From an uncultured Neisseria sp. (GTDB lineage: Bacteria; Pseudomonadota; Gammaproteobacteria; Burkholderiales; Neisseriaceae): a DNA stretch of 8,600 bases. Shown here one piece after another: positions 1 through 7,007 of this stretch. Within the stretch, counting starts at the first letter, position 1; each line of letters begins with the position of its first letter. Both the position numbers and the translations under genes were made by a program. The notes under the pieces were generated by a model. That model made no database searches. It saw only the letters and a program-made list of their open reading frames with translations, and was not told where the DNA came from. The stretch is taken from assembly GCA_937919795.1 (NCBI GenBank), contig CALFOA010000170.1, positions 1 to 8,600 of the forward strand, in the 5' to 3' direction.

Positions 1-54
1 AATTTATTAATATTAATTAATATAAAAATTGAATAAACCAAGAAACAACCACCT

Positions 55-134
55 TCGTCCTACTCGGGCTTGCCCCGAGTATCTGCCCATTCCCTGTAAA
101 CTCAAGATACTCAAGGCAAGCTCGAGTAGGACGA
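55..134. repeat. Long imperfect inverted repeat, possible dispersed or MITE-like element
   Basis: The arms at 55-84 and 105-134 are reverse complements over 30 positions with three differences: c75/a114, c76/a113 and a G:T pair at 67/122. A 20-nt spacer separates them. The left arm is itself a hairpin, with TACTCGGG (61-68) pairing to CCCGAGTA (74-81) around a 5-nt loop. The right arm keeps only a 5-bp version of it (108-112 with 124-128). Such nested palindromes are typical of small non-autonomous intergenic repeats, but I do not recognise the family and see no clear target-site duplication. No T-run follows the right arm, so it is not a classic intrinsic terminator. It lies upstream of the SCO gene. 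Confidence 0.75.
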
Positions 135-226
135 TGCGGCGATCAAGCCAGTTATTTGGCCACAGAACCGCCAATTCGTTTTCAATGTTAACAAAAAGCG
201 GTAAGATAAAACCTGTTTTGTGATTG

Positions 227-868
227 ATGCCGAAAATGATGATGAAACCTTTATGGCTGTTGCCTTTAGCTTGCCTGCTCGCCGCCTGCCAACCGGCTGA
301 AAAAACAGCGGCTGCAGCTTCCGCAACTTCTGCAACAACACCAGCAACAGATGCCCCATTCAGCGGTACCGATATCCGCCGCGAAACGCTGGGCGGCGAT
401 TTCACCTTAACCAACGGTGAAGGCAAGCCTTTCAGCATGAGCAGCTTACACGGCAAAGTGGTGTTGCTGTCGTTCGGTTACACCCATTGCCCGGACATCT
501 GCCCGACCACGCTACTCACCAAAATGGACGTGATGAAGCAATTGGGCGAGCAATCTAAAGAAGTGGCGGCGGTGTTTGTGAGCGTCGATCCTGAGCGGGA
601 TAAACCGGAATTAATCGGCCGCTACGCCCGCCAGTTCAACCCCGATTTTATCGGCTTAACCGCCACCGGCAGCCAGGATATTCAGGCGGTGAAAAAACTT
701 TACCGCGTGGTATCGGCCAAGGCGCAGCAGCAATCAGAAACGGTGTATCTGGTCGATCATTCGGCAGGCATTTATCTTTTAGATAAAAACGGCAAAGCGG
801 CGGTGTTCGAGCCTTACGGCAAAAGCGCGGCGGATATCGCCTCGGATGTGAAAACCTTGTTAAAATAA
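227..868 (+). CDS. SCO1/SenC/PrrC-family copper chaperone lipoprotein
   Basis: This is a SCO-family thioredoxin-like protein that delivers copper to the CuA site of cytochrome oxidase, or acts as a periplasmic thiol/redox factor. The N-terminus has a short hydrophobic segment ending in the lipobox LLAAC with the lipidated cysteine at residue 21, so it should be membrane-anchored in the periplasm. A low-complexity Ala/Thr linker follows. The family signature T-H-C-P-D-I-C-P places the metal-binding cysteines at residues 88 and 92, and the third ligand is His178 in VDHSAG. The SVDPERD motif is also present. The mature length is normal. The start is uncertain: TTG224, ATG227, ATG236, ATG239 and ATG242 are all in frame and none has a good Shine-Dalgarno sequence. 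ATG242 would give a compact lipoprotein signal. A weak promoter (TTTTCA at 179, TAAGAT at 202) is possible. Function is assigned from motifs; the partner oxidase is not in the window. Confidence 0.93.
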   Translation: MPKMMMKPLWLLPLACLLAACQPAEKTAAAASATSATTPATDAPFSGTDIRRETLGGDFTLTNGEGKPFSMSSLHGKVVLLSFGYTHCPDICPTTLLTKMDVMKQLGEQSKEVAAVFVSVDPERDKPELIGRYARQFNPDFIGLTATGSQDIQAVKKLYRVVSAKAQQQSETVYLVDHSAGIYLLDKNGKAAVFEPYGKSAADIASDVKTLLK

Positions 869-883
869 GTTTTTTATAGAATA

Positions 884-912
884 TGCCTGTCTGAAAACTG
901 TTCAGACAGGCC
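884..912. repeat. DNA uptake sequence inverted pair between the SCO gene and hisG
   Basis: An exact TGCCTGTCTGAA uptake sequence (884-895) faces a reverse-complement copy with one terminal mismatch (901-912). They form an 11-bp stem (885-895 with 901-911) around a 5-nt loop. Inverted uptake-sequence pairs often serve as terminators in Neisseria, but no T-run follows this one on either strand. It is therefore at best a weak terminator, and read-through from the SCO gene into hisG is possible. Only 17 nt separate the pair from the hisG start. A hisG promoter would have to lie at or before the hairpin, for example TAGAAT at 877-882, which lacks a good -35 box. Confidence 0.85.
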
Positions 913-929
913 TTCCTTCGGAAAATATA

Positions 930-1586
930 ATGTCTGACAACAGCCTCACCATTGCCCTCTCCAAAGGGCGTATTTTTGAAGAAACGCTGCCACTGTTGGC
1001 CGCCGCCGGTATCGTGCCCGCTGAAGACCCGGAAAAATCGCGCAAGCTGATTATTGAAACCAACCAGCCGGATATCCGCTTGGTGATTGTGCGCGCCAGC
1101 GATGTGCCGACTTATGTGCAATACGGCGCGGCCGATTTCGGTATTGCTGGCAAAGATGTGTTGATCGAACACGGCGGCGAGGGGCTGTATCAACCGCTGG
1201 ACTTAGAAATCGCCAAATGCCGCATGATGGTGGCGGTGCGCAAAGGCTTTGATTACGCCGCCGCCTCCAAACCCGGTCACCGCCTGCGGATTGCCAGCAA
1301 ATACCCCGGCATCGCCGCCGAGCATTTTGCCGCCAAAGGCGTACACGTGGATTTGATTAAGCTCTACGGCTCAATGGAATTAGCGCCCTTGGTGGGCTTA
1401 TCCGATGCGATTGTCGATTTGGTGTCTACCGGCAATACTTTAAAGGCCAACGATCTAGAAGCGGTGGAACACATCGTCGATATTTCCAGCCGCTTGGTAG
1501 TGAACAAAGCCGCGCTGAAAACCAAGTTCGCCCGCTTAGACCCGATTATCGAAGCCTTTGCCGGCGCGATAAAACATGCAGAATAA
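930..1586 (+). CDS. hisG: ATP phosphoribosyltransferase, short form (HisG-S)
   Basis: HisG condenses ATP with PRPP to give N1-(5-phosphoribosyl)-ATP, the committed step of histidine synthesis in the cytoplasm. The 218 residues match the short form, which lacks the C-terminal regulatory ACT-like domain and in known cases works as a hetero-octamer with HisZ. Recognisable segments are [11 protein letters not shown] near residue 11, the strand and loop around [28 protein letters not shown], and the PRPP-binding loop D-L-V-S-T-G-N-T-L at residues 163-171. The start ATG follows MSDNSL-type short-form proteins; its Shine-Dalgarno (GGA at 920-922) is weak. It heads the block that ends with hisD. HisZ is not in this window and would be needed for activity and histidine feedback. 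Confidence 0.97.
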   Translation: MSDNSLTIALSKGRIFEETLPLLAAAGIVPAEDPEKSRKLIIETNQPDIRLVIVRASDVPTYVQYGAADFGIAGKDVLIEHGGEGLYQPLDLEIAKCRMMVAVRKGFDYAAASKPGHRLRIASKYPGIAAEHFAAKGVHVDLIKLYGSMELAPLVGLSDAIVDLVSTGNTLKANDLEAVEHIVDISSRLVVNKAALKTKFARLDPIIEAFAGAIKHAE

Positions 1587-1619
1587 AAACGACTTCAGCT
1601 CAATACGAAGGAAGATACG

Positions 1620-2498
1620 ATGAAACTCTTGCTCGATTTAAAAAACAAACCCGGCAAACTCAATAAACTGCCATTCGGCAAGCTGCCGATTGATTTGCTG
1701 GCACACGATAAAAAAGCTGCCAAACAAGCCGCCCATTACAGCCGCCACAGCAAACAGACCGATTGGCTGCGCCTGCCGGAAAAACAGCAAACCGCCGCCA
1801 TCGTCAAATACCTGCGCAAACTGCTGAAAACCGAGCCGCAATCGCAGCTTGCCATTGTGTCGCGCCGCAGCAAACTGCGCAAAGCCTGCCGCGATTTGTG
1901 CGCCGAGTTTCCCGATGCCAATATCACCTTATGGAAGCGCTGCGGCAAGAAATGTCGCAAGTTTTTAGAAAAAATGCAGGCCGACCAACGCAAGCAACAT
2001 CGGTCGAAAAAAAACAAAGCCGTTTCGCAAAATGATGAAAGCATCACCGCCCAGCCGCTATTGGATAACACCTTATTTCAGGCAACCGTAACCCGCATCG
2101 AAAATGCCATTAGCCACGTTTTGCAGCAAGAGCAAGATTTGGCCACAATCCCGACAGACACCATCGAAACCACCGCTGTTGCAGAAGACCCAACCCAGCC
2201 TGAAAATAACGGCAAAACCACGTTTGCCACCCTGATACCCACCGTACAACAAGCTGTGGCTGCTGTTGCCGATAGCGACGGCTGGGCAAATCTGAACGAT
2301 GTGATCGAACACCTCGCTCCCAACATCCATCCAAACGAATACGGTTTCGACACCCATCACGATCTGATTCACTCCATTTACCGCGATTGGCTGAAGATCA
2401 AAAAAACCAGCCACGGCGAGCGAGTGCGCATCAACCGGCGTTTTGTTGTACGCAAAAAACAGAAAACCAAGGCCGGCAACAGAAAGGGCAAAGCATAA
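1620..2498 (+). CDS. Basic protein with C-terminal OST-HTH/LOTUS domain, function unknown
   Basis: The gene starts 33 nt after hisG behind a good Shine-Dalgarno (AAGGA, 1608-1612, 7-nt spacing). The 292-residue product has three parts. Residues 1-125 are strongly basic and alternate predicted strands and helices (MKLLLDLKN; QLAIVS; ANITLW). This loosely resembles a degenerate PIN/NYN-like alpha/beta fold, but no acidic nuclease site is evident. Residues about 130-200 are a low-complexity linker. Residues about 204-276 look like an OST-HTH/LOTUS domain: DGWANLNDVIEHLAP, then the hallmark YGF (241-243) before a helix (DLIHSIYRDWLKIKK), then a strand, ERVRI. LOTUS domains bind RNA, in bacteria often beside NYN nuclease domains. 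A highly basic tail ends the protein. There is no signal peptide, so it should be cytoplasmic. The domain call is by eye; RNA binding is inferred from the family and the charge. The product's role is unknown. Confidence 0.82.
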   Translation: MKLLLDLKNKPGKLNKLPFGKLPIDLLAHDKKAAKQAAHYSRHSKQTDWLRLPEKQQTAAIVKYLRKLLKTEPQSQLAIVSRRSKLRKACRDLCAEFPDANITLWKRCGKKCRKFLEKMQADQRKQHRSKKNKAVSQNDESITAQPLLDNTLFQATVTRIENAISHVLQQEQDLATIPTDTIETTAVAEDPTQPENNGKTTFATLIPTVQQAVAAVADSDGWANLNDVIEHLAPNIHPNEYGFDTHHDLIHSIYRDWLKIKKTSHGERVRINRRFVVRKKQKTKAGNRKGKA

Positions 2499-3532
2499 TG
2501 CGTTTCATTTTTTTAACTGCCGGCCTCTTGGCCAGCACCACAGCCTTCGCGCAACAATGCAGCAGCGAACAATTGGCCGACATTCTGGCACCGGCTACTC
2601 CCAGCAACGACAGCGTGGAAGTACGCTGTTCCACCACCCTGCCCGCCAACAGCCAAATCAGCAAACGCTTGCTGTTTACCGGCCCAGCCGCCAGCAATCT
2701 CACATTTGACTGCAACGGCAGCACCATCGCCCCGGCCGAAGCCGGCAGCAAAGATGCAGTACAAATCCGCTCGCAGCAACAGCAGCAACAATGGCTGCGG
2801 CCGGAAAACCTCAGCCTGCAACGCTGCCGGATTGAAGGTTCGCTACGCATTATGGGCATGGCCTCCAATGGTGAAGGTGCCGTGTTGCGCGCCTCATCGC
2901 AACAAAGCGGCCACACCGAGCGCGCGCAAGCCGCCGCTCCCAGCAATATTCGGCTGAATCAACTCACCATCATCGGACAAGGCCGCGTGCCGCTGTATCT
3001 GGCGCCCGGCGTTACCCACGTAAGCCTCAGCAACAGCCGCATCAGCGGCCAAAGCCGCAGCGTGGCGCTCTATCTCGATGCCGAAAGCGCGCATAACCGC
3101 TTTACCGGCAACACCATAGACAGCCAAACCAGCAGCCGCGAACTGATTGCCATCGACGGCTCGGCACACAACCAATTCAGCAACAACCGCTTCTCCTCGC
3201 TCAACCGCGGCGGTATTTATCTGTACCGCAACTGCGGCGAAGGCGGCACCATCCGCCATCAAGCCCCCAACGGTAACCAAATCAGCGGCAACACCTTTTT
3301 CTATCGTAAATACCGAGGCGACCTGCCCGCAGTATGGCTGGGCTCACGCAACGGCAACCGCAATTATTGCCAAGCCGATGCCGGCTATGGCTTCGGCAGC
3401 AGCGCCAGCGATGCTGATTTTGCCGACGGCAACACGGTAGAAAACAACCGCATCTACCGCCTGTCGCCGCAAAAAATGATACGCGATCATGGCAGCAATA
3501 ACCGTATCAGCGGCAATACAACTGTGTATTAA
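2498..3532 (+). CDS. Secreted right-handed parallel beta-helix protein
   Basis: The start ATG shares its A with the preceding TAA (TAATG at 2496-2500), which suggests translational coupling; AAGGG at 2484-2488 could be its ribosome site. An upstream in-frame ATG at 2387 exists but would hide the signal peptide inside the previous gene. The 344-residue product begins with a Sec signal (MRFIFLTAGLLASTTAFA, cleavage probably after Ala18). Six cysteines in the mature part fit an oxidising periplasmic or extracellular location. The second half contains at least five PbH1-type turns of the pattern N-x-I/F/V-x-G/N-N-x-I/F: NRFTGNTI, NQFSNNRF, NQISGNTF, NTVENNRI and NRISGNTT. These mark a right-handed beta-helix like those of NosD or polysaccharide-active enzymes. 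A run of six glutamines is at residues 93-98. I see no certain catalytic residues, so it could be a binding protein, a surface factor or a polysaccharide lyase or hydrolase. Confidence 0.9.
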   Translation: MRFIFLTAGLLASTTAFAQQCSSEQLADILAPATPSNDSVEVRCSTTLPANSQISKRLLFTGPAASNLTFDCNGSTIAPAEAGSKDAVQIRSQQQQQQWLRPENLSLQRCRIEGSLRIMGMASNGEGAVLRASSQQSGHTERAQAAAPSNIRLNQLTIIGQGRVPLYLAPGVTHVSLSNSRISGQSRSVALYLDAESAHNRFTGNTIDSQTSSRELIAIDGSAHNQFSNNRFSSLNRGGIYLYRNCGEGGTIRHQAPNGNQISGNTFFYRKYRGDLPAVWLGSRNGNRNYCQADAGYGFGSSASDADFADGNTVENNRIYRLSPQKMIRDHGSNNRISGNTTVY

Positions 3533-3609
3533 CACACATTCGGATAGAAAGCGAACTCCATACAACGCACAAAAAGTGTCCGATATATTATGAAAGGAAT
3601 TTCCTAAAT

Positions 3610-3798
3610 ATGGAGATTATTATTTTCAGTATATTAGGTATTCTAATAGTGCTTACAACCATTCTTATGGTTAAAAAAGGCATGGTTAAAATTACTAGAG
3701 ACACCCGCAACAAAAAAAATCCTGCATTTTTTGCTATATGGATTCCTATTCTGATAGGGCTTGCTGTGTTGTTAAAGATAATTGCATCGCAAATGTAG
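3610..3798 (+). CDS. Small two-segment membrane protein, unknown
   Basis: The product has 62 residues. A hydrophobic segment at about residues 2-21 (IIIFSILGILIVLTTILMV) is followed by a strongly basic loop (KKGMVKITRDTRNKKN) and a second hydrophobic segment at about 39-58. The positive-inside rule suggests a hairpin with the loop in the cytoplasm. A Shine-Dalgarno (AAGGA, 3594-3598) lies 11 nt before the ATG, slightly long. The gene is clearly richer in A and T than its neighbours and uses codons such as ATA, TTA and AGA freely. This is consistent with recent acquisition or a fast-evolving orphan. It sits 77 nt after the beta-helix gene and 78 nt before hisD. I do not recognise a family. Coding status rests on the membrane pattern and ribosome site. 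Confidence 0.65.
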   Translation: MEIIIFSILGILIVLTTILMVKKGMVKITRDTRNKKNPAFFAIWIPILIGLAVLLKIIASQM

Positions 3799-3818
3799 TT
3801 GTATTTCCTGTAACTACA
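3794..3818. repeat. Small hairpin over the stop codon of the small membrane gene
   Basis: TGTAGTT (3794-3800) pairs perfectly with AACTACA (3812-3818) around an 11-nt loop, and the left arm contains the TAG stop. No T-run follows, so it is unlikely to be an intrinsic terminator. It may be a weak transcript-end or stability structure, or chance. Confidence 0.35.
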
Positions 3819-3876
3819 AGGCGCCCCCGATTGCTACATTTTTACTTTAATGAATCTCATTCAGAAGAAACCGCAC

Positions 3877-5181
3877 ATGAAACACCTCAACACTCAGTCC
3901 CCCGATTTCCAAGCCGAGCTCAAAGCTTTGCTGGCGTTTGAAACCGCGCAAGACCCGAAAATCGATCAAATTGTGGCCGACATCTGCGCCGATGTGCAAA
4001 AGCGCGGCGATGCGGCGCTAATTGAGTACACCAACCGTTTCGACGGCACTAACGCGCAAACCATTTCTGATTTAACCTTGAGCCAAGCCGATTTACAGGC
4101 CGCGTTTGAGCGCTTGCCGCAAAACGTACAAAGCGCACTGAAAACCGCCGCCGAACGGGTAGAAAGCTACCACCAACGCCAAAAAATGGCATCGTGGAGC
4201 TACACCGATGAAGACGGCACCCTGCTCGGCCAGCAGATTACCGCGCTCGACCGTGTCGGCATTTATGTGCCCGGCGGCAAAGCGGCCTACCCCAGCTCGG
4301 TGATCATGAACGCCATGCCCGCGCATGTGGCCGGCGTACCGGAAATCATCATGGTGGTGCCGACACCCAAGGGCGAGCGCAACGATATTGTGTTGGCGGC
4401 GGCGTTTGTGGCGGGCGTTACCCGCGTGTTTACCGTCGGCGGCGCGCAGGCGGTGGCGGCACTGGCTTACGGCACCGAAACTGTGCCGCAGGTGGACAAA
4501 ATCACCGGCCCCGGCAATGCCTTTGTCGCCGCCGCCAAACGCCGCGTGTTCGGCGTAGTCGGCATCGATATGGTGGCCGGGCCGTCTGAAATTCTGGTGA
4601 TTGCCGACGGCAGCACGCCTGCCGATTGGGTGGCGATGGATTTGTTCAGCCAAGCCGAACACGATGAAATCGCCCAAGCCATTTTGATTGGTACTTCACA
4701 GCAATATCTGGATGAAGTTCAAGCCTCCATGAACAAGCTGATTGAAGAAATGCCGCGCCGCGACATCATCGAAGCCTCGCTCGGCAACCGCGGCGCGATG
4801 ATTTTGGCCAAAGATTTGGATGAAGCCTGCGACATCGCCAACTACATCGCGCCCGAACATTTGGAATTATCGGTGGCCAACGCCGAACAATGGGTGCAAA
4901 AAATCCGCCACGCCGGTGCGATTTTTATGGGGCAATACACCAGCGAAAGCTTGGGCGATTATTGCGCCGGGCCCAACCACGTACTGCCCACCAGCCGTAC
5001 CGCCCGTTTTTCGTCGCCCTTGGGCACTTACGATTTCCAAAAACGCTCCAGCCTGATTCAGGTTTCCGAAGCCGGGGCACAAAAACTGGGCAAAATCGCC
5101 AGCGTATTGGCGCACGGTGAGCGGCTCACCGCCCATGCGCGGGCAGCGGAAATGCGTTTACAGCAGGATGAAAACTCTTAA
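3877..5181 (+). CDS. hisD: Histidinol dehydrogenase
   Basis: HisD is a zinc enzyme that oxidises L-histidinol through histidinal to L-histidine with two NAD+, the last two steps of the pathway. All key residues are present. The zinc ligands are Gln259 and His262 (SQAEHDE), Asp361 ([11 protein letters not shown]) and His420 (LTAHARAAE). The catalytic Glu327-His328 pair lies in APEHLEL. The family signatures [26 protein letters not shown] and [11 protein letters not shown] are intact. The length of 434 residues is normal. I chose ATG3877 (MKHLNTQ) over the in-frame ATG3850: AGAAGAAA at 3863-3870 gives suitable spacing, and typical HisD proteins begin with this segment. The gene is separated from hisG by three unrelated genes and is followed at once by a strong terminator, so hisC and hisB do not follow it. 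Confidence 0.97.
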   Translation: MKHLNTQSPDFQAELKALLAFETAQDPKIDQIVADICADVQKRGDAALIEYTNRFDGTNAQTISDLTLSQADLQAAFERLPQNVQSALKTAAERVESYHQRQKMASWSYTDEDGTLLGQQITALDRVGIYVPGGKAAYPSSVIMNAMPAHVAGVPEIIMVVPTPKGERNDIVLAAAFVAGVTRVFTVGGAQAVAALAYGTETVPQVDKITGPGNAFVAAAKRRVFGVVGIDMVAGPSEILVIADGSTPADWVAMDLFSQAEHDEIAQAILIGTSQQYLDEVQASMNKLIEEMPRRDIIEASLGNRGAMILAKDLDEACDIANYIAPEHLELSVANAEQWVQKIRHAGAIFMGQYTSESLGDYCAGPNHVLPTSRTARFSSPLGTYDFQKRSSLIQVSEAGAQKLGKIASVLAHGERLTAHARAAEMRLQQDENS

Positions 5182-5199
5182 AGCTAACTGCTTTATTCT

Positions 5200-5240
5200 A
5201 ATAATGCCTGTCTGAAAATAAAATTCAGACAGGCATTATT
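5200..5240. terminator. Rho-independent terminator built from an inverted uptake-sequence pair
   Basis: Two exact uptake sequences face each other (5205-5216 and the reverse complement 5224-5235). With flanking bases they form a perfect 17-bp stem (5200-5216 with 5224-5240) around the 7-nt loop AATAAAA. The right arm ends in a T-rich stretch (TTATTTTG) just downstream. It starts 18 nt after the hisD stop and should end the histidine block transcript. Doubling of uptake sequences as terminators is well known in Neisseria. Confidence 0.93.
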
Positions 5241-5396
5241 TTGCTTGTTCGCTGGACTTATCTATTTTTGTAATCAATTTCTTGGTTTTAGCGATTTATT
5301 CTATTTAATTAATAGCTAAGCCATGGCTCATCTGTTTCCAAATCGACAATAATTATCCTTTATTCGACATCAAGCTTCTAAAAATAAGCATAACCT

Positions 5397-5426
5397 TTGA
5401 TTTATCAAAATATATTGGCTTAGAAT
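5397..5426 (+). promoter_or_regulatory. Candidate sigma70 promoter for dalD-xylB
   Basis: TTGATT (5397-5402) and TAGAAT (5421-5426) resemble -35 and -10 boxes with an 18-nt spacer, in AT-rich surroundings. Transcription would begin near 5433, leaving a leader of about 120 nt that contains the whole 5440-5492 hairpin. This was assigned by eye against the consensus. Confidence 0.45.
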
Positions 5427-5439
5427 GGGCTGGATAAGC

Positions 5440-5504
5440 GCTGTCGGCTCCTATACGCTGCAAGTTTTCACACGCGTATGGCTACCGACGGCCTTTGTAT
5501 TTTT
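5440..5504 (+). promoter_or_regulatory. Leader hairpin with U-rich tail: attenuator or small-RNA terminator candidate
   Basis: The arms 5440-5447 and 5485-5492 form an 8-bp stem. After a symmetric 3x3 internal loop (5448-5450 and 5482-5484), the arms 5451-5458 and 5474-5481 form a second 8-bp stem, closed by a 15-nt loop. Two of the 16 pairs are G:U. One base after the stem comes TTTGTATTTTT (5494-5504), the layout of an intrinsic terminator reading in the + direction. It lies between the candidate promoter and dalD, so it could attenuate the operon or end a short RNA of about 70 nt starting near 5433. I see no obvious alternative antiterminator pairing and recognise no known riboswitch class. 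Confidence 0.6.
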
Positions 5505-5552
5505 CAATAATAAAAACAATTTCTGTCATTTTATTCAAAAGCGAGGTTTAGC

Positions 5553-6920
5553 ATGAGCAAATACACTTGGTTACACATTGGTTTAGGCAGTTTCCACCGC
5601 GCCCACCAGGCGTGGTATCTCAACGAATTGATCAAACAAGGCGACGATAGCTGGACAATTGCCGCCGGCAATATCCGCAACGACAGCGAGCACACCATCG
5701 AAGCCTTAACCGCACAAAACGGCGAATATGTGCTGGAAACCGTTTCTCCTCAGGGCGAGCGCGCTTATGAAGTGATTAAGTCGATTAAAAAACTGATTCC
5801 GTGGCAAGCCGATTTGCTGCCGCTGATTGACGAAGGCGCGCAAGAGCAAACCAAAGTAATTGCCTTCACCGTTACCGAAGCGGGCTATTACCTCGACAGC
5901 CATTTCAAACTGGTGCAAAACGACCCTGCGCTGAAAGCCGATTTGGCCGGCGGTAACCAAACCATTTACGGCATCATCGCCAAAATCCTGAAAAAACGCA
6001 TGCAGCTTGCCGACGGCAAAGTTACCCTGCTCTGCTGCGACAACGTGCGCCACAACGGCGAGCGTTTCCACGACGGTTTGGTTGAGTTCCTCGGCTTAAC
6101 CGGTCAAAACGACATCATCGAATGGATGAAAACCAACATCACCACGCCGAATACCATGGTTGACCGCATCGTACCGCGCCCGGCCGAAGACTTGCCTGCG
6201 CGCATCGAAGCGGCTACCGGCGTTGCCGACAAAGCCCCGGTGATGGGTGAAACCTTTATCCAATGGGTGATTGAAGACAACTTCAAAGACAATATCCGCC
6301 CCGCGCTGGAAAAAGTAGGCGTGGAATTGGTGGAATCGGTGGTACCTTACGAAGAAGCCAAAATCCGCGTACTCAACGTGCCGCACGCCGCGATTGCTTG
6401 GGCGGGTACGCTGCTGGGCGAACTGTATATCCACGACAGCACCAACCTGGAAACTGCCTACAAGCTGGCGCACGATTATGTTACCGAAGACGTAATCCCC
6501 AGCCTCGGCAACGATTTGATTGATTTGGCCAAATACCGCGATGTGGTGTTGGAGCGCTTTACCAATCCGCACATCAAAGACACCAACCAGCGCGTTGCCG
6601 CCGACGGTTTCTCTAAAATCCCCGCCCAAATTCAGCCGACGCTGATTGAGCGTTTCAAACAAGGTGCGCTGCCCGTAGCCACCGCCAAACTGCCCGCGTT
6701 GTTCTTTGTGTTTATGGAACGCCGCCATCAGGGCAAACTTCCCTTTACTTATCAAGACGGCATCCTCGACGAAGCGGCGGTTCGCGCGATGTACGAGTCT
6801 GCCGATCCCATCCATGTATTTGCCACCGATAAGGCTTTGTTCGGCGAATTAGCCGCTAAGCCCGAATTTGAGGCTTTGCTGCGTGAGCAGGTAGCCGAAG
6901 TTCGCAAGCTGGTGGGTTAA
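5553..6920 (+). CDS. dalD: D-arabinitol 4-dehydrogenase (mannitol dehydrogenase family)
   Basis: This is an NAD-dependent enzyme of the polyol-specific long-chain dehydrogenase family. It closely resembles Klebsiella-type DalD, which oxidises D-arabinitol to D-xylulose in the cytoplasm. The N-terminal Rossmann region starts with [16 protein letters not shown]. The family motif [14 protein letters not shown] follows near residue 170. The catalytic K-x4-N-x2-H motif is intact as Lys270, Asn275 and His278 ([10 protein letters not shown]). The segments [32 protein letters not shown] and [19 protein letters not shown] agree with what I remember of DalD rather than MtlD or UxuB. The 455-residue length is normal. 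The start has a good GAGG site 6 nt upstream. The xylulokinase next door, which uses the predicted product, supports the substrate call. D-mannitol or another D-polyol is the main alternative. Confidence 0.92.
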   Translation: MSKYTWLHIGLGSFHRAHQAWYLNELIKQGDDSWTIAAGNIRNDSEHTIEALTAQNGEYVLETVSPQGERAYEVIKSIKKLIPWQADLLPLIDEGAQEQTKVIAFTVTEAGYYLDSHFKLVQNDPALKADLAGGNQTIYGIIAKILKKRMQLADGKVTLLCCDNVRHNGERFHDGLVEFLGLTGQNDIIEWMKTNITTPNTMVDRIVPRPAEDLPARIEAATGVADKAPVMGETFIQWVIEDNFKDNIRPALEKVGVELVESVVPYEEAKIRVLNVPHAAIAWAGTLLGELYIHDSTNLETAYKLAHDYVTEDVIPSLGNDLIDLAKYRDVVLERFTNPHIKDTNQRVAADGFSKIPAQIQPTLIERFKQGALPVATAKLPALFFVFMERRHQGKLPFTYQDGILDEAAVRAMYESADPIHVFATDKALFGELAAKPEFEALLREQVAEVRKLVG

Positions 6921-6922
6921 TT

Positions 6923-6996
6923 CAGTAGGCTGGGCTGTTAGCCCGGCAGTCGCAAACAATAGACAGTATTTGCTGGGCTAACAGCCCAGCCTACTG
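6923..6996. repeat. REP/BIME-like pair of inverted palindromes between dalD and xylB
   Basis: The arms 6923-6948 and 6971-6996 are reverse complements over 26 positions with one difference (g6945 against t6974), separated by 22 nt. Each arm contains its own small hairpin: GGGCTGTTAGCCC on the left and GGGCTAACAGCCC on the right. Each hairpin is preceded, on its own strand, by GTAG (6925-6928, and CTAC at 6991-6994 on the other strand). A GTAG tetranucleotide 5' of a short palindrome, arranged as an inverted pair, is the layout of REP elements moved by REP-associated tyrosine transposases. The element lies just after the dalD stop and before the xylB ribosome site. In a cotranscript it could form a stable stem that affects mRNA stability or relative expression. 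Confidence 0.75.
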
Positions 6997-7007
6997 CGCT
7001 ATTCCTA

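Larger units (their letters stand above)
5241..5552 (+). other. AT-rich intergenic control region upstream of dalD
   Basis: This stretch of about 310 bases carries no convincing gene. From left to right it holds AT-rich sequence, a 10-bp palindrome AGCCATGGCT (5319-5328) that could be an operator, a sigma70-like promoter candidate (5397-5426), a large hairpin followed by a T-rich tract (5440-5504), and the dalD ribosome site (GAGG, 5543-5546, 6-nt spacing). The low GC content fits a regulatory region. No regulator gene is divergent from it. Confidence 0.7.

Noticed and set aside
13..456. 147-codon open frame on the minus strand across the upstream region and SCO gene
   Set aside because: It crosses the 55-134 inverted repeat and runs antisense to the clear SCO coding sequence. 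The translation shows no recognisable domain and no ribosome site is evident.
2387..2497. In-frame upstream start for the beta-helix gene
   Set aside because: It would add 37 residues overlapping the LOTUS gene and bury the obvious signal peptide; ATG2498 has coupling and a ribosome site.
2774..2791. CAG/CAA run as a phase-variable repeat tract
   Set aside because: It is only six mixed glutamine codons in frame; the mixture of CAG and CAA and the triplet unit make frameshifting phase variation unlikely.
3850..3876. Upstream hisD start at ATG3850
   Set aside because: ATG3877 has a better purine-rich site at proper spacing and gives zinc and catalytic residue numbers close to E. coli HisD (Gln259 and His262 identical).
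6096..6815. 239-codon open frame on the minus strand within dalD
   Set aside because: It is a long antisense shadow of a high-GC gene; its translation has no domain pattern, while the + strand protein is a strong family match.
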